From contig BSDZ01000058.1 in the NCBI GenBank assembly GCA_030268105.1, positions 1 through 64,000 of the forward strand: 64,000 nucleotides of DNA, written 5' to 3'. The stretch is from Volvox africanus (Eukaryota > Chlorophyta > Chlorophyceae > Chlamydomonadales > Volvocaceae). A model generated the notes under the pieces. That model searched no databases. It was not told where the DNA came from and saw only the letters and a list, made by a program, of their open reading frames with translations. Below, piece by piece: positions 12,500-25,159 of this stretch; the stretch's first letter is position 1; each line of letters begins with the position of its first letter. A program made the translations under genes and the position numbers.

Positions 12500-13332
12500 T
12501 GTTGTGCTACGGTTCATTTCCCGCCGATGTGTAGGTCGATGCGACCCTACGAGGCGAAATGCTATCTTGACGAACGCATGAATGATCATTGCATATGAAT
12601 AAACCTGCATGATATAAATGTATTCGCATACATTTATATATACATTTGGCATGTTGTCATTATCCATCTCGACATCGCATCATGGCAAATCTGCCTAGCA
12701 TGCATGAAATACCGAATCATTGAAGTGCGCATTATGCTCGTGCTACGAAACGATAAGTAATATTATTTGATATAATATTACTTCATTACAGCACACGTTG
12801 AGAGCGCCGCACTCGTCGCGATACATGCCTTGCAACCGAATATCGTTATTCGGACCCTTGCATCATGCGAATGCCGGAAAGGCTTATACGTTGTTATGCT
12901 TGGACATCGCCTAGACGCAGTAGGGTTGTCACACTTAGGATCGGCCTCCTAGTGTGAATCGTACGACATTGCAATGCTGCGAGTATAACAGATGCGAGGA
13001 CGGCTAAGCAAGATAAGACATTCAATACTGGAGAACACTTGTGTGTTCTACGCTATTATTACTATACGCTATTCTACTTCGCCCGAGCTAAGCCTAAACT
13101 TCGCTATTCACCGCCGCGTGATGATTGCTTGCTTCCGGCGCTGACGGCGATTACGTCCATTGCGCTGCTTCGATCTGTAAGACCGTAAGTTATATCTCTT
13201 CTTGTTTGAAGTCTTCCACTGTCTCTGTTTGCTCGTGCTTGTCTTGCTGTACTTGCAAGTGCTCGCGCATCGGTGTCGAAAGCCTTCAGACGCGCAGATA
13301 CTTATGAGCAAACACGAAGGAGAGGTACAACA
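12500..13332 (+). repeat. 5' LTR of B1
   Basis: This 833-bp LTR starts TGTTGTGCTACGG and ends GTACAACA. The PBS-like TGGTATCGAGAC is at 13336-13347. Confidence 0.94.
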
Positions 13333-13399
13333 AATTGGTATCGAGACAGGTTCGTTGCCTAACTGTCTCTTTGTGTCTAATCGGAAGTAGGTCCTTTCT

Positions 13400-15035
13400 A
13401 TGGCGAGTTCCAGCGACGAACCACGAGGACCGCTAGATACGTTCGCCGAAGATCTAGGCCGCGCCGTGTTGGACGCCGCTGCTTCCGGTTTGTAATTGTT
13501 TAATTGCTTTTGCTTAGATTGCTGCACTTGTTGTGTAAGTGTACGCTCTGAGTCGCAGGTAATCTCAGTGCACCGGCATTGCTTGCCGCGACGACTGAGA
13601 CCGGCTTTCGTCCGGACCAGTTGGCGACTCTCATCGCCCAAACTACGGAGATCAGGACTCAGCTGGGCAAGTACTTGCTGAGTTTACTGAATCTTCTCAA
13701 GAGTACTGTCAGTAGGATCACCGAATCGTTTTGTACTCTTGCCTTTGCGATAGAAGTCGGCTTCTATTATGCAAACCTAGGGTATCGCTTTGTGCTCCAT
13801 GTCCGCGGAACACGACGATACGCCGCACACTAGCCTAGCTAGCCAACCCGATTTTGTTGTGGCTGCTAGAGCTCCGGATAGAGGTCTTGAGACTGTTGGC
13901 ACACGAGCCACTCAAGAGCCCCTTGTCCTTCAGACCCCTGCTCACTTAATTGTGCCGCATTCAGCAGTTAGTACGAATATGGACAACACTGCTGGACCAA
14001 GGGTTCTGCCATTACCTCAAGCTCGAGGGCACGATGACATCCCTGAGGTGATGAGATTGTCGATTCCCGTTCCTAGGCTCAATATCTCGCTGACTGAAAA
14101 AAACACCAGGACCTAGCATAGCCGATGCAACTCGTGCGTACGTGCGTGACGCTAAAAAGTATCTCCAGGCTGTTCACGGTGGCGATAATGATGGTATCAG
14201 GTGTCTCTTCGTTGGTAACACCCTCGAGGGCTCAGCGAAGGACTGGTATCGTGAATGGACCACCGCCCGGGGCGACTATACTTTTGACGAGATGATCGCC
14301 GCTTTGCTCGCACGGTTCGCTACTGAGGTTCAAGCACGTGATGTGGAGGCTCGTAAGGTTTTGGCAGCCGGTAGCTACCACATGCGTCGGGGTGAAAATG
14401 TACCTGCGTACCAGTCACACTTCGAAGCACTTGTGACCCCCATTGCTGATCTCATCGAAACCGAGCGTGTCTTTTGGTTTAGGCGAGGCCTGACAAAACT
14501 TTTGGCTAAATGGTGCGCTACTGACTTGGCTGGGGTGCCGATCAAGTCGTATGATGCCTTGGTCACTTTTGCTAAGGGTACGGAGATACGACTCCTTGCC
14601 GGCGAGGAAGAAGTCAAGTCTGCCCCTCGTGCGAATGCCGTGCAAGTGCAGGATCCGCTTGGGGAAGCTGTAGCTCTCGACCAGGACCTCGGCGCGACCC
14701 GCCCCACGCCTACTGCCGCGACGCGACGCAGCAACGGGCAACGCAAGGCGCGCGGGGGCGCTAGCTCGGGTGTCCGTGGTACAGGAGGAGCAGGTCCGAG
14801 CTCGGACCCAGCTAGGAACAGGAAGCGTGGTGGTGCGCCGTCGTCGGCAGCCGCACAGCGTTCCGACCCCAACGCGAAGCGGACTCGTACGGACGACACA
14901 TTTATGCCAAAATGGAATTGCAATCGTTCCGAATTCGAGCGTCGAAAATTGGCCAACGTTTGTCTACGGTGTGCGGAGAACCATTCCACGAAGGATTGCC
15001 CTCTAATGCCGCCGTTTGTACCTCAGCCAAAATAG
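13400..15035 (+). pseudogene. B1 Gag with one frameshift
   Basis: An N-terminal exon (13400-13489, starting MASSSDEPRG) ends at a GT. A second exon after the AG near 13558 contains IAQTTEIRTQ. The main frame starts at the ATG near 13799 (MSAEHDDTPH). An extra A in the A-run near 14098-14106 shifts the frame, and the remainder runs open from about 14110 to the TAG at 15033-15035. The capsid blocks FVGNTLEG and LLARFATEV and the zinc knuckle CLRCAENHSTKDC are present. The knuckle spacing is CX2CX3HX4C, one residue short of the usual form. The TAG is followed in frame by Pol. Confidence 0.85.
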
Positions 15036-18000
15036 GGGCTTGCCCGGGTTCCTGTGGAGGGGGCACCACCTGGGATTTCTGAACTAACGCGTGGTCGGTG
15101 GTCATCCTTACGGCCAGCCGTGAAGGCATTGTTGCCTTGCGTACTTGGACACATCGAGCGAGTCATTGCGCGACGCATCACGCTTGACGGACGCACGGGA
15201 CTTCTCTGCTTCGATCCGTTGTGTAATTTGTTTACACCTCGCCGTCCCCTGTCGTCTATCGATCTGTCTAACCACGTGGTTTTGTTCATCCCCTCGTCTC
15301 TGCGTGAGATGTCGGAACAGTTGGCCGTTTATAGGAGATGTAGGCGTCAATATCCAGGCACCGCTGCATGTGTATTACTCCCCGCTTTCTGTCGGCGCAA
15401 GGCAGAGGCATCGTTAAGGGGTATGCGGCGTGTCCACCGGTTCAAGCCGGGCACCGTTTTGTTTAATGGTGTGGATCGGGAGGGTATGCTGGCTCCGTGG
15501 CCAGGCACATCCTACTCGGTTGACGTTTGGTTCGAAGCTCCTGATGAGGGTGCCGTAGGTTACGGACCCGCCCTAAGTGCACCGACGTTATTTGCTGGGC
15601 AGTCGCTCGTAGATAACCATGTCCCAGTGGTTCAGATCGGTTTGAATGGCCGTACTCTGAAGGCACTTGTTGACACCAGTGCCAGCGACGACTTCATCTC
15701 TGTCGCAGAGGTGAATGCGCTGGGGTTGACCCCAGAGTCGTCTGATTGTCCACAGGTTACCCTTGCTGACGGGGGTAAGCATCCCATCGTGGGCAGACTT
15801 ACCCTTAGCCTATCGATAGGCCCTTTGCGTGTTGTGACCCGGCTGTACGTGCTGCAGGGCTTAGCAGAGACTGCACCGTACATAATGGGGTCGTCGACAT
15901 TACGACAGTACCGCGCGCGCATCGACATGGAGACCGCAACCCTGCATATGTGCAAGGGTACTCTGTCGATTAAGGTACCTTTCCTGTCGTTCGAACATGT
16001 CACACCAAAGGAGGGCGAAGCTGAGGCGGTGCCTATGGTTAATTTCGCTGTGACCGCAATGGCCGCGCGAATCGAACCAGAGCTAGTCGGGCGTAAGGAA
16101 GCCGTCCGTTTGTTACGGAAGGGTGCCCACGGACTGCTTTTGAGGCCGCGGGTGGGCTGTTGTGCCACCATCGCACAGATTTCTGTCCATCCTGAGGTTG
16201 AGGCCCTACTGTCGCAGTATGAGGACGTCTTTAAAGATATCCCTGGCCTACCACCTATGCGTCCTGTTGATCACACAATCCCTCTCATGCCTGGAGCGCA
16301 GCCTACGGCCCGGCCAATGTACAGGTTGAGTCCATTGGAGCTGGACGAGGTAAAGCGCCAGGTGACGGATTTGCTCTCGAAGGGTATGATACGCCCCAGC
16401 ACATCCCCGTATTCTGCACCGATTTTGTTTGTCGGTAAGAAGGATGGGACCGGGGGTTGAATGCGAGTACGGTGAAAAATCGCTACCCTTTGCCACGTGT
16501 TGACGACCTGTTGGATAAGCTGAAGGGATCGGCTTATTTTTCCTCGATTGACTTGCAACAGGGCTATAATCAGATCCGCATCGCTTTTCGGACGCCCTTC
16601 GGTCACTTCGAGTATACGGTCCTATCATTTGGTTTGACTAATGCCCCTGCGACGTTTCAGGCGGTTATGGACCGAATGTTTAGGCTGTTTATGGACAGGT
16701 TCGTTGTTTGCTACCTGGATGACATCTTGGTATATTCTAAGACGCGTGAGGAGCACTTGGAGCATCTGCGGCTCGTGCTCGACGTTATGAGGCGGGAGCA
16801 ATTGTTTGCTAAACGCGCCAAATGCTTTTGGGCGCAGCCTCAGGTGGAATATTTGGGCCACATTGTGTCGGCTACCGGTGTGAAGATGGACCCGCGGAAG
16901 GTCGCCGTGGTTCGCGATTGGCCCGCACCTCAGAACCTCACGGAGCTGCGTAAGTTCCTTGGCTTGACCAATTATTTCCGAAAGTTCATTGAAAAATATT
17001 CCATCATTGCGGCCCCGCTTACTAACTTAACTCGCAAAGGCGTTTTCGTTTCGCTCGAGTTGTGGACGTCGCAATGCCAGCGGGCATTCAAAGAGCTCAA
17101 GTGAACCGTTGCCGAAGATGTCACCCTTGCATTCCCTGATTACTCGTTGCCGTTTCGTGTTGAGGTAGTGTCTGATGCCTCAGTATTTGGAAGCGGCGCT
17201 GTATTGTTACAGGAAGGGCGACCGATCGCCTTCACGAGTAAGAAGTTTTCTGGTGCGGAGATTCGTTACACCACCGGGGAACAGGAGCTTCTGGCAGTGC
17301 TGCATGCTTTAAAGGAATGGCGCTGTTACCTCGAGGGACGCCCGCTTACTTTAAAGACTGACCATAAGCCCCTAACGTTTTTGCAAAACGTTCCGATGTT
17401 GAACCGCCGTCAGGCTAGGTGGATGGAATACCTAGCTAGGTTCGACTGCACCTGGGAGTACATTTCTGGTAAATTGAATATTGCCGATGCTCTCAGTCGA
17501 CATCCGTCGCTACATGCTGCAATTTTGGTTTCATCCCGCGCTACCCGTGTGGCGTGAGTTGGAAGTGAACGTGCCTGCTGCTAAACTTTTTGCTAAGTCT
17601 TTTATGTCCCGAATCACAGACGTGAAGTCGTGTTTGGACGCGGCTCAGCAACGAACGACGGAATACTACAACAAATCCAAGCAGGATGTGACGTTTTTGG
17701 AAGGGCAACTCGTGTTGCTAAGCACCAAGAACTTGCGTTCCTTGGCCGACGGATCCCGAAAACTCTTACCCCGCTGGATTGGTCCGTATCCTGTCGTGCG
17801 CATGGTTGGGAATGTGGCTGTGGAGCTTGCATTGCCCGCTGATATGACCATTCAACCCACGCTTCACGTATCGCTTGTCCGTCCTTATCATGGTACGGAA
17901 CCCGTCCCTGAGCCTACTAACACCCCCGCAGCGATCGAACCAGTTCCCGAGACCTGGATCGCTGGTAAACAGAAGTTTTATGATGTGGAGCGGGTGTTAG

Positions 18001-18168
18001 ATTATTGCGCGCATCGTGTGGGCCGACACCGACGGAAGCGGACAGTACTTGGTCAAGTGGACAGGGTATACCAGCGAGCACAACTCATGGGAACCGGCAC
18101 GCAACTTCTCACAGGACATGAAGCCCCTGCTCGAGGAAGCCCTCAAACGTGCCACGCAAGCGCAATGA
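15036..18168 (+). pseudogene. B1 Pol remnant lacking the integrase core
   Basis: The frame opens directly after the Gag TAG. The protease motif is DTSA (15672-15683) instead of the usual DTGA or DSGA. RT has two deletions relative to B4, one of about 26 bp near 16452 removing the MCIDYRG block and one of 24 bp near 16587. YLDD survives at 16712-16723. A TGA lies at 17102-17104 before RNase H. At about 17529 the RNase H end (HPSLHAAIL) is joined directly to the integrase C-terminal part (FHPALPVWRELEV), so the zinc finger and all three catalytic acids are gone. The GPY motif (WIGPYPVVRM) remains. The chromodomain (YLVKWTGY) is shifted by a small deletion near 18047. Confidence 0.88.
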
Positions 18169-18226
18169 CCCTGCAGTCGATGCTGTATGAAGCAGCGAGG
18201 ACGCTGCATACGGGAGGGGGGATAAT

Positions 18227-19058
18227 TGTTGTGCTACGGTTCATTTCCCGCCGATGTGTAGGTCGATGCGACCCTACGAGGCGAAATGCTATCTTGACGA
18301 ACGCATGAATGATCATTGCATATGAATAAACCTGCATGATATAAATGTATTCGCATACATTTATATATACATTTGGCATGTTGTCATTATCCATCTCGAC
18401 ATCGCATCATGGCAAATCCGCCTAGCATGCATGAATGACCGAATCATTGAAGTGCGCATTATGCTCGTGCTACGAAACGATAAGTAATATTATTTGATAT
18501 AATATTACTTCATTACAGCACACGTTGAGAGCGCCGCACTCGTCGCGATACATGCCTTGCAACCGAATATCGTTATTCAGACCCTTGCATCATGCGAATG
18601 CCGGAAAGGCTTATACGTTGTTATGCTTGGACATCACCTATACGCAGTAGGGCTGTCACATCTAGGATCGGCCTCCTAGTGTGATCGTACGACATTGTGA
18701 TGCTGCGAGTATAACAGATGCGAGGACGGCTAAGCAAGATAAGACATTCAATACTGGAGAACACTTGTGTGTTCTACGCTATTATTACTATACACTATTC
18801 TACTTAGCCCGAGCTAAGCCTAAACTTCGCTATTCACCGCCGCGTGATGATTGCTTGCTTCCGGCGCTGACGGCGATTACGTCCATTGCGCTGCTTCGAT
18901 CTATAAGACTGTAAGTTATATCTCTTCTTGTTTGAAGTCTTCCGCTGTCTCTGTTTGCTCACGCTTGTCTTGCTGTACTTGCAAGTGCTCGCGCATCGGT
19001 GTCGAAAGCCTTCAGACGCGCAGATGCTTATGAGCAAACACGAAGGAGAGGTACAACA
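18227..19058 (+). repeat. 3' LTR of B1
   Basis: This 832-bp LTR is preceded by the polypurine tract CGGGAGGGGGGATAA. It was the left partner in the exchanges that produced the mosaic LTRs at 19296 and 20355. Confidence 0.94.
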
Positions 19059-19295
19059 GGCAGGACATCCTGGAAGCACGTGATTGGCAGAGCTGGTACG
19101 ACGCTCGTTCTGGTGGCCGCGCGTGGTGAAGGATGCGGAAAACTTTGTGCAAAGGTGCAGTTTATGCCAGCGCAATAAAACACTATCCGGTAAGGGCCAG
19201 GGTTTATTACAACCTTTACCTATACCAGATGTCCCTTGGGAAAGTGTTTCTATGGACTTCGTAGTTGTGCTGCCCAAAACTGAGGGGGGATACGA
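19059..19295 (+). pseudogene. Element A integrase fragment, copy 1
   Basis: These 237 bp start with the B1 target duplication GGCAG and end with the B4 target duplication TACGA. They encode the integrase zinc-finger end and first catalytic segment (SLCQRNKTLSG, then WESVSMDFVVVLPKTEGG). This is exactly the part of element A missing between 12499 and 34193. An in-frame TGA lies near the start. Confidence 0.92.
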
Positions 19296-20117
19296 TGTTG
19301 TGCTACGGTTCATTTCCCGCCGACGTGTAGGTCGACGCGATCCTACAAGGCGAAGTGCTTTTGTGATGAACGCATTACATATGAATGAATCTGCATGATA
19401 TAAATGTATTCGCATACATTTATATATGCATCTGGCATGTTGTCATTATCCATCGCGACATTGCATCATGGCAAATCCGCCTAGCATGCATGAATGACCG
19501 AATCATTGAAGTGCGCATTATGCTCGTGCTACGAAACGATAAGTAATATTATTTGATATAATATTACTTCATTTAAGCACACGTTGAGAGCGCCGCACTC
19601 GTCGCGATACATGCCTTGCAACCGAATATCGTTATTCAGACCCTTGCATCATGCGAATGCCGGAAAGGCTTATACGTTGTTATGCTTGGACATCACCTAT
19701 ACGCAGTAGGGCTGTCACATCTAGGATCGGCCTCCTAGTGTGATCGTACGACATTGTGATGCTGCGAGTATAACAGATGCGAGGACGGCTAAGCAAGATA
19801 AGACATTCAATACTGGAGAACACTTGTGTGTTCTACGCTATTATTACTATACACTATTCTACTTAGCCCGAGCTAAGCCTGAACTTCGCTAATCACCGCC
19901 GCGTGATGATTGCTTGCTTCCGGCGCTGACGGCGATTACGTCCATTGCGCTGCTTCGATCTATAAGACTGTAAGTTATATCTCTTCTTGTTTGAAGTCTT
20001 CCGCTGTCTCTGTTTGCTCACGCTTGTCTTGCTGTACTTGCAAGTGCTCGCGCATCGGTGTCGAAAGCCTTCAGACGCGCAGATGCTTATGAGCAAACAC
20101 GAAGGAGAGGTACAACA
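19296..20117 (+). repeat. Mosaic B LTR (B2), no internal region
   Basis: This 822-bp LTR is flanked by TACGA on the left and GGCAG on the right, so it is not an independent insertion. Its left part up to about 19575 matches the B4 5' LTR (CGACGCGATCC, CATTTAAGCAC). From about 19597 to 19870 it matches the B1 3' LTR (CCGCACTCG, CTTGGACATCACC). A short B4-like patch follows near 19880-19892, then B1-like sequence to the end. Confidence 0.9.
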
Positions 20118-20354
20118 GGCAGGACATCCTGGAAGCACGTGATTGGCAGAGCTGGTACGACGCTCGTTCTGGTGGCCGCGCGTGGTGAAGGATGCGGAAA
20201 ACTTTGTGCAAAGGTGCAGTTTATGCCAGCGCAATAAAACACTATCCGGTAAGGGCCAGGGTTTATTACAACCTTTACCTATACCAGATGTCCCTTGGGA
20301 AAGTGTTTCTATGGACTTCGTAGTCGTGCTGCCCAAAACTGAGGGGGGATACGA
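20118..20354 (+). pseudogene. Element A integrase fragment, copy 2
   Basis: Near-identical repeat of 19059-19295, again bounded by GGCAG and TACGA. One T-to-C difference (GTAGTCGTG) is shared with copy 3. Confidence 0.92.
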
Positions 20355-20422
20355 TGTTGTGCTACGGTTCATTTCCCGCCAACGTGTAGGTCGACGCGAT
20401 CCTACAAGGCGAAGTGCTTTTG

Positions 20423-20845
20423 TGTTGTATATGGTACCCACGAAGGGTGGTATCAAAAGATACCGGTTGTTGTGCCAGAGCCCGATTAAGTAGAGCCGCC
20501 GACTAGGTCGTACTTGAGAGACCATAAGGCGTCGAACCGGGCGTGACCTTCAGAAGTCACCACTACAACCGGAGATTCAGTGAACCAGGAACCAGATGTT
20601 CCACCATTTACCATTCAGGCGGTAAATGGCCCATTCCATACAGGTTATGGAGTAACCGACAGGTTCGGATGTTTCAGGAAGTCGGTTAGTATTGGTCGTC
20701 GACAGCCGAGACCAAATCCACAAATCGAATGCCAGATGGAAACATGAAACAGTTAATATGATAATTAAATATATTATATTATAAAATAATAAACAGATAA
20801 TTATTATATCTTAATGAATTACCGAAATGCATTAAGGATACAACA
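20423..20845 (-). repeat. 3' LTR of element C
   Basis: This 423-bp LTR reads TGTTGTATATGG to GATACAACA on the plus strand. It carries the differences GCGTCGAACC and CGACAGCC relative to the other LTR. Confidence 0.95.
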
Positions 20846-20929
20846 ATTGTTCCCCCTCTAGATGCAGCGTCCCGATGCATAAGAAGAGAGCAGACAGGTT
20901 GAAGTAGGACAGCGTCAGAGAGGTCCGTC

Positions 20930-22531
20930 CTAAGACTGTGTCCGCAGCCTAGCTTCATCAAGCAGGGGTTTCATGTCAGGGGTGAAGTTACGTGCCGGTT
21001 CCCAGCTATTGTGCTCAGATGAATACCCAGACCATTTAACCAGGTACTCATGCACATTGCGCTTACGCCTGCCCTTGCCAACACGTCGTGCACGGTAATC
21101 TAGGATACGTTCGACAGCATACAGGGTCTGCTTACCCGATAACCAGGTAGAGGGATTAGCTTCCGTAACAGGAGGGATGCTATCGTTAGCCTCAGGCAGA
21201 GTACCCCGATATGGACGTACGAGAGATACATGAAATGTGGGATGAATGCGTAGGTCAGATGGGAGTTGTAACTCTACAGCCACCGACCCTACCATGCGTA
21301 CGACAGGATAAGGCCCCACAAAGCGCGGTAATAACTTGCGAGACCCATCAGCCAGGGAACGAAGGTTCTTCGTGCTCAACATAACCAGCTGGCCCTTAGT
21401 GAACATGACGTCCTTTTTGGACTTGTTATAATAGTCCATAGCCCGTTGCTGTGCAGCTTCCAGGCAAGCTTTAGCGTCAGTTAGTCGGGACACGAAAGAC
21501 TTAGCAAACGTTTTTGCAGCTGGAACATTTACGTCCAACTCCCGCCAAACAGGCAAAGCAGGGTTAAAACCGTAATTCAGGAAAAACGGACTATTACCAA
21601 CGGACCGGTTAGTAGCATTATTAATGGCAAACTCAGCAGCGGTTAGGTAGGTATCCCATGCAGTAGGGGTGCGTCCTGCAAAGTTACGGAGCATATCACC
21701 CAGGACACGGTTAACACGCTCTGTTTGCCCATCAGATTGGGGGTGGTAGGCGGTGGACAGGTTCACCCGCATTCCTACCAGAGTCCCCAGGGCGCCCCAA
21801 AACTTACTTGCAAATTGAGTGCCGCGGTCAGATACCACGGACTTGGGGACCCCATGCAAACGTACCACATTGTCGAAAAATAGATGGGCCGTTTGCTCAG
21901 CTGTGCAGGATGATGTCGTGGGGGCCAGGTGGACCATCTTGGTGAAACGGTCGACCAGGACCAGCACGGCATCGTATCCTCCCTCAGTTTTGGGCAGCGC
22001 AACGATAAAGTCCATAGAGACGCTTTCCCACGGAGCGTCAGGAATAGGAAGAGGTTGGAGATGCCCATGTGCTTTACCAGACTGGGCCTTATTGCGCTGG
22101 CACAGGTCGCAACAGAGGACATAATTTTCGGTGTCCTTAGCCATGCGGGGCCACCAGAATTGACGCCGCAAAAGCTCTAGTAACCGCGTGCAGCCAGGAT
22201 GCCCAGCAAGAGGGCCGTCATGAAAACGTGAGAGAAGTTCACGACGTAATGAATCATCGTTAGGTACGACAATCTGACGGTGGGATCCTTCCGATCGGAT
22301 CCATAAGCCATGCTCCTGTACCAAGTGCCCCGTGTTGTTGTGAATTGTGAACCACGGGTCGGCTGCATAAGCCTGTTTCAAGCACTTGGTAAAATCGGAG
22401 GGCACGAAGTTAGGTTTTGCCTGAGACCTACTCCGTGTGCTTACCGCCAGAATGGCTGCATGCAGTGAGGGGTGCCTACTGAGAGCATCAGCTATGTTAA
22501 GTGAGCCGCTCAGGTACTCCCAAAGGGTACC
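20930..22531 (-). CDS. Element C integrase with chromodomain (RNase H stub at its start)
   Basis: The frame opens at a deletion junction near 22520-22531, with the last residues of RNase H (WEYLSGSLNIADALSRHP). Integrase follows: zinc-finger His and Cys residues (FHDGPLAGHPG, CCDLCQRN), then three catalytic acids in MDFIVALPKTEGG, VSDRGTQFASKFW and SDGQTERVNR. These are the D, D, E of retroviral-type integrases. Next come the GPY motif (FVGPYPVVRMVG) and a C-terminal chromodomain (EYLVKWSGYSSEHNSWEP), which in chromoviruses directs integration to modified chromatin. The stop is at 20930-20932. All key residues are present, so integrase itself may be functional although the upstream RT is missing. 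Confidence 0.9.
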   Translation of the reverse strand, partial: GTLWEYLSGSLNIADALSRHPSLHAAILAVSTRSRSQAKPNFVPSDFTKCLKQAYAADPWFTIHNNTGHLVQEHGLWIRSEGSHRQIVVPNDDSLRRELLSRFHDGPLAGHPGCTRLLELLRRQFWWPRMAKDTENYVLCCDLCQRNKAQSGKAHGHLQPLPIPDAPWESVSMDFIVALPKTEGGYDAVLVLVDRFTKMVHLAPTTSSCTAEQTAHLFFDNVVRLHGVPKSVVSDRGTQFASKFWGALGTLVGMRVNLSTAYHPQSDGQTERVNRVLGDMLRNFAGRTPTAWDTYLTAAEFAINNATNRSVGNSPFFLNYGFNPALPVWRELDVNVPAAKTFAKSFVSRLTDAKACLEAAQQRAMDYYNKSKKDVMFTKGQLVMLSTKNLRSLADGSRKLLPRFVGPYPVVRMVGSVAVELQLPSDLRIHPTFHVSLVRPYRGTLPEANDSIPPVTEANPSTWLSGKQTLYAVERILDYRARRVGKGRRKRNVHEYLVKWSGYSSEHNSWEPARNFTPDMKPLLDEARLRTQS

Positions 22532-23475
22532 TTGCAGACTAGATTCCCCTTGCGCAGGCGCAAAGATTTAGCCTCATAGTCAAGGACAGCCCCATACTGT
22601 GCTAGCGTGGAAGAACCCAAGATATACGTGGCAGCGTCAGTTAGCTCAGGCAACACGTATGGGCGGACATTTAACCTTAAAGGACCTGCAGATAGACGAA
22701 GATTAACCTGCCCCAAGATAGCCTGCTTACCCCCATCAGCAAGGGTAACTTCTGACCAGGAGCATGGGCTAGGTTTCAGGCCAAGCTGCGTAACCACTGA
22801 AGCCGAAATGAAATCATCACTGGCTCCAGAGTCGGCTAGGGCGGTGAACGTACGACCTGCCGTACTTACGGTGATCAGAGGTACGCCAGCACCTATCAGG
22901 GCAGCAGCTTTAGGCAAGCAGAGAACTGAAATACAGGGTTCAGTCTCAGGCAAGCCCTCCTGAACCGATTTAGGAGCAGCAAACCAGACGTCAACAGAGT
23001 ATGGGCTTCCAGGGAGTTGAACAACCTCACCTGCCATATCAAGGCTATGGAAAAGAGCCGTCCCTGGATTAAACCTTAAGACCCGTTGCATTCCCGACAG
23101 AAAAGAAGGGTTGCGTCGGGACACATACTCAGGCAGCAAGATGCATGCTGAGGTATCAGGGTGTTGACGTTTGCATGCCCTAAAGAGAGCTAATTGCTTC
23201 TGTAGCTCGCAGAGTGAAGAGGGAGTGAACAAGATAGTATGCCCACCCAAGTTAGCGGAGGATAGGGGGCGACCTTGAGGCTCAAATAGATTACAAAAGC
23301 CATCAAAGCCGGCACGGACAGTTCGTGCATCAAAAGAAAAACGTCTCCCTATCACCTGCTCCACTTGGTTTAAAACAGAGGGCAAAAGAGCCCGTACTGC
23401 ACGGCACTTTGCTACCATCTGGCCCACAGCAAAGACCCCAGGTGGTGATCCCTCTATACCAGCCTGGGCAAGTTC
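22532..23475 (-). CDS. Element C pre-protease and protease
   Basis: The frame continues from the Gag TAG without shift. After about 210 residues shared with A and B (LLPSVLNQVEQVIGRRF) comes the aspartic protease motif ADSGASDDF, with DSGA at 22822-22833. The flap-side block YILGSSTLAQYG follows. The frame ends at KVPFGST, where family members A and B continue into RT. Here it meets the RNase H stub out of frame, so protease and integrase could not be made as one polyprotein without a further frame change. Confidence 0.87.
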
Positions 23476-25159
23476 CTAGTGGTCCTTACCCTTATTTTTC
23501 TCCGCCCCCAGCATTGGGCAGGAGTCAACCCTATGTTGGTCGGAACCGCAACGGAGGCACATCCCATGTTGTTTACGGAAATGGAACTCCCGTCTAGTAC
23601 ATTTGAATGTGGTTAAATATTCCGCTAGGTTCTGCTTGGGCCCCTTCTTCTGCACGTGGCCCCCTTTTGGGGCCAAGTGCCTCCCCTGCTGTCCGCCGCC
23701 CCTCTTAGACTTACCGGCGCCCTTAACCTGCCGCGGCTGATCCTCGTGCCCGGTGATGCCTGGACGAACGGATGCAGCCCGCGGTTTTTTGGTCGGGGGC
23801 GCCGGGGTCTCCTCGTCAGGGTCGTCGCAGGCCATGTCCTGTACCGACAGCATGTTCATTTTGGGACGGGCCAGTTTGTCAGATTCCCGTCGGGCCAGTA
23901 ACCTAAGTTCAGCTCCCAGGGAGAACTGAACCAAGTCTGTATATGACTTAAAGGTTTTACCCGACAGGTCAGTTGCACAGTCCCCACTAAGGTCGGATGA
24001 GAGGCCCTGCTGAAACCAAAACACACGCTCACTATCAGACAGGTCCGCAATGGGCGTGACAAGAGCCTCAAAGCGGCTCTGATAGGCAGAGACAGTTTCT
24101 CCAGGGCGCATGCGATATTTGCCAGCATTTAATTTCAGGCGTGCCTCAGTGTCACGTGACTGGACCTGGGGTGCAAAACGGACAAGCAGTGCTTCTAGCA
24201 GTTCCTCAGATGTATAAGAATCCCTTGCGTTAGTCCATTGATCGTGCCATAATCTTGCCGCGCCTTCAAAGGCAGTGGCCAAGAAAAGACGGCGCGTAGA
24301 GTCCTGTTGACCCCCACGGGCTGTGGCAAAGTAGTTCCTAACATTACGGACAAAGGCCCGTGTTAGAGGCGCAGCAACTCGTCCTAAATCAGAAAGCTTA
24401 ACATCCATAGGGATATTCAGCTTAGGCACTGCGATCGCTATTTTTATCACCTCGTCCTCATGTCCAGTATGAGGAGGCCCAGGTGGCCTGGAAGAGGTGC
24501 CCGCAACAGCAGCACAAGTTGTTGCGGCAGCAGCGGGAGCCATCCCAGGAATATCCACGGCACCAGGTGTCAAATGGTTTGACACTACAGCAGGGCCATG
24601 AACATAAAAAGGGGATGGGGCATAAATAGGTGATGTAGGTGCCTCAGGGGATGCTGTGCCGCCTTGCCTGGGAATAGGTGAAGGCTGGTTCGGAAGGTCG
24701 ATACCGCCTGCCACAGCAGCATTTGGTGGCTGTGTCAACCTAGAGAGCCATTCCCACCTATTCGCTTGGCTAGCATTAGCAGCAATCCGGCCAACAAACT
24801 GAAAGGTGTTGGCAGCAAGAGCCGAGACAGCATTCGCTAAGTTCGAGGCTTGCATATTGTATGCCTGAAAGCCTAACAGATCGAACTGCGAGTGACTGTT
24901 CTGGCGAAAGGCAAAGCAAAGGCAAGGACCAGGGCCTACCCAACGCTTGGATGCCTTCGATGAACTTCAAAAATGTTGAAGTCCGCGCGTGAAGTTGATT
25001 TGCGATGGATCGGAGTGACTGGGCAGAGGTGCCGCTCCGAAGGGTCTGAGGTGTTGACACGGTGGTAGCCGCAGCGAAAATGGCGGCGCTCAGCTCCTCA
25101 GGCAATGTCTCCATGTCCAGAGGGATGTCGGCAGGAGGAAGATCGTGGTCGATGTCCAT
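23476..25159 (-). CDS. Element C Gag
   Basis: The main frame is 24855-23476 (459 codons), ending in TAG at 23478-23476. An upstream exon-like piece begins at the ATG at 25159 (MDIDHDLPPAD) and ends near a GTAGGC at about 24940. It parallels the spliced N-termini in A and B. Capsid blocks AFVRNVRNYF, LLVRFAPQV and AYQSRFEALVTPIADL match the other families. The zinc knuckle CLRCGSDQHRVDSC has the normal CX2CX4HX4C spacing, unlike A and B. The frame is unbroken, consistent with recent movement. Confidence 0.88.

Larger units (their letters stand above)
12500..19058 (+). mobile_element. Element B1: defective Ty3/gypsy chromovirus
   Basis: The 6.56-kb element is flanked by GGCAG at 12495-12499 and 19059-19063. 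Its LTRs are 12500-13332 and 18227-19058, about 97-98 per cent identical by eye. It lies in the integrase region of element A in the same orientation. Compared with B4 it has lost the integrase catalytic core and has several smaller deletions, so it cannot move by itself. Confidence 0.93.

Noticed and set aside
18851..20092. 60-codon ORF conserved in several B LTRs
   Set aside because: Conservation follows from the LTR copies themselves. No start context or independent selection is visible.
19296..20117. B2 as an ordinary solo LTR insertion
   Set aside because: Its flanks are TACGA and GGCAG, not a target duplication, and its sequence is a B1/B4 mosaic.
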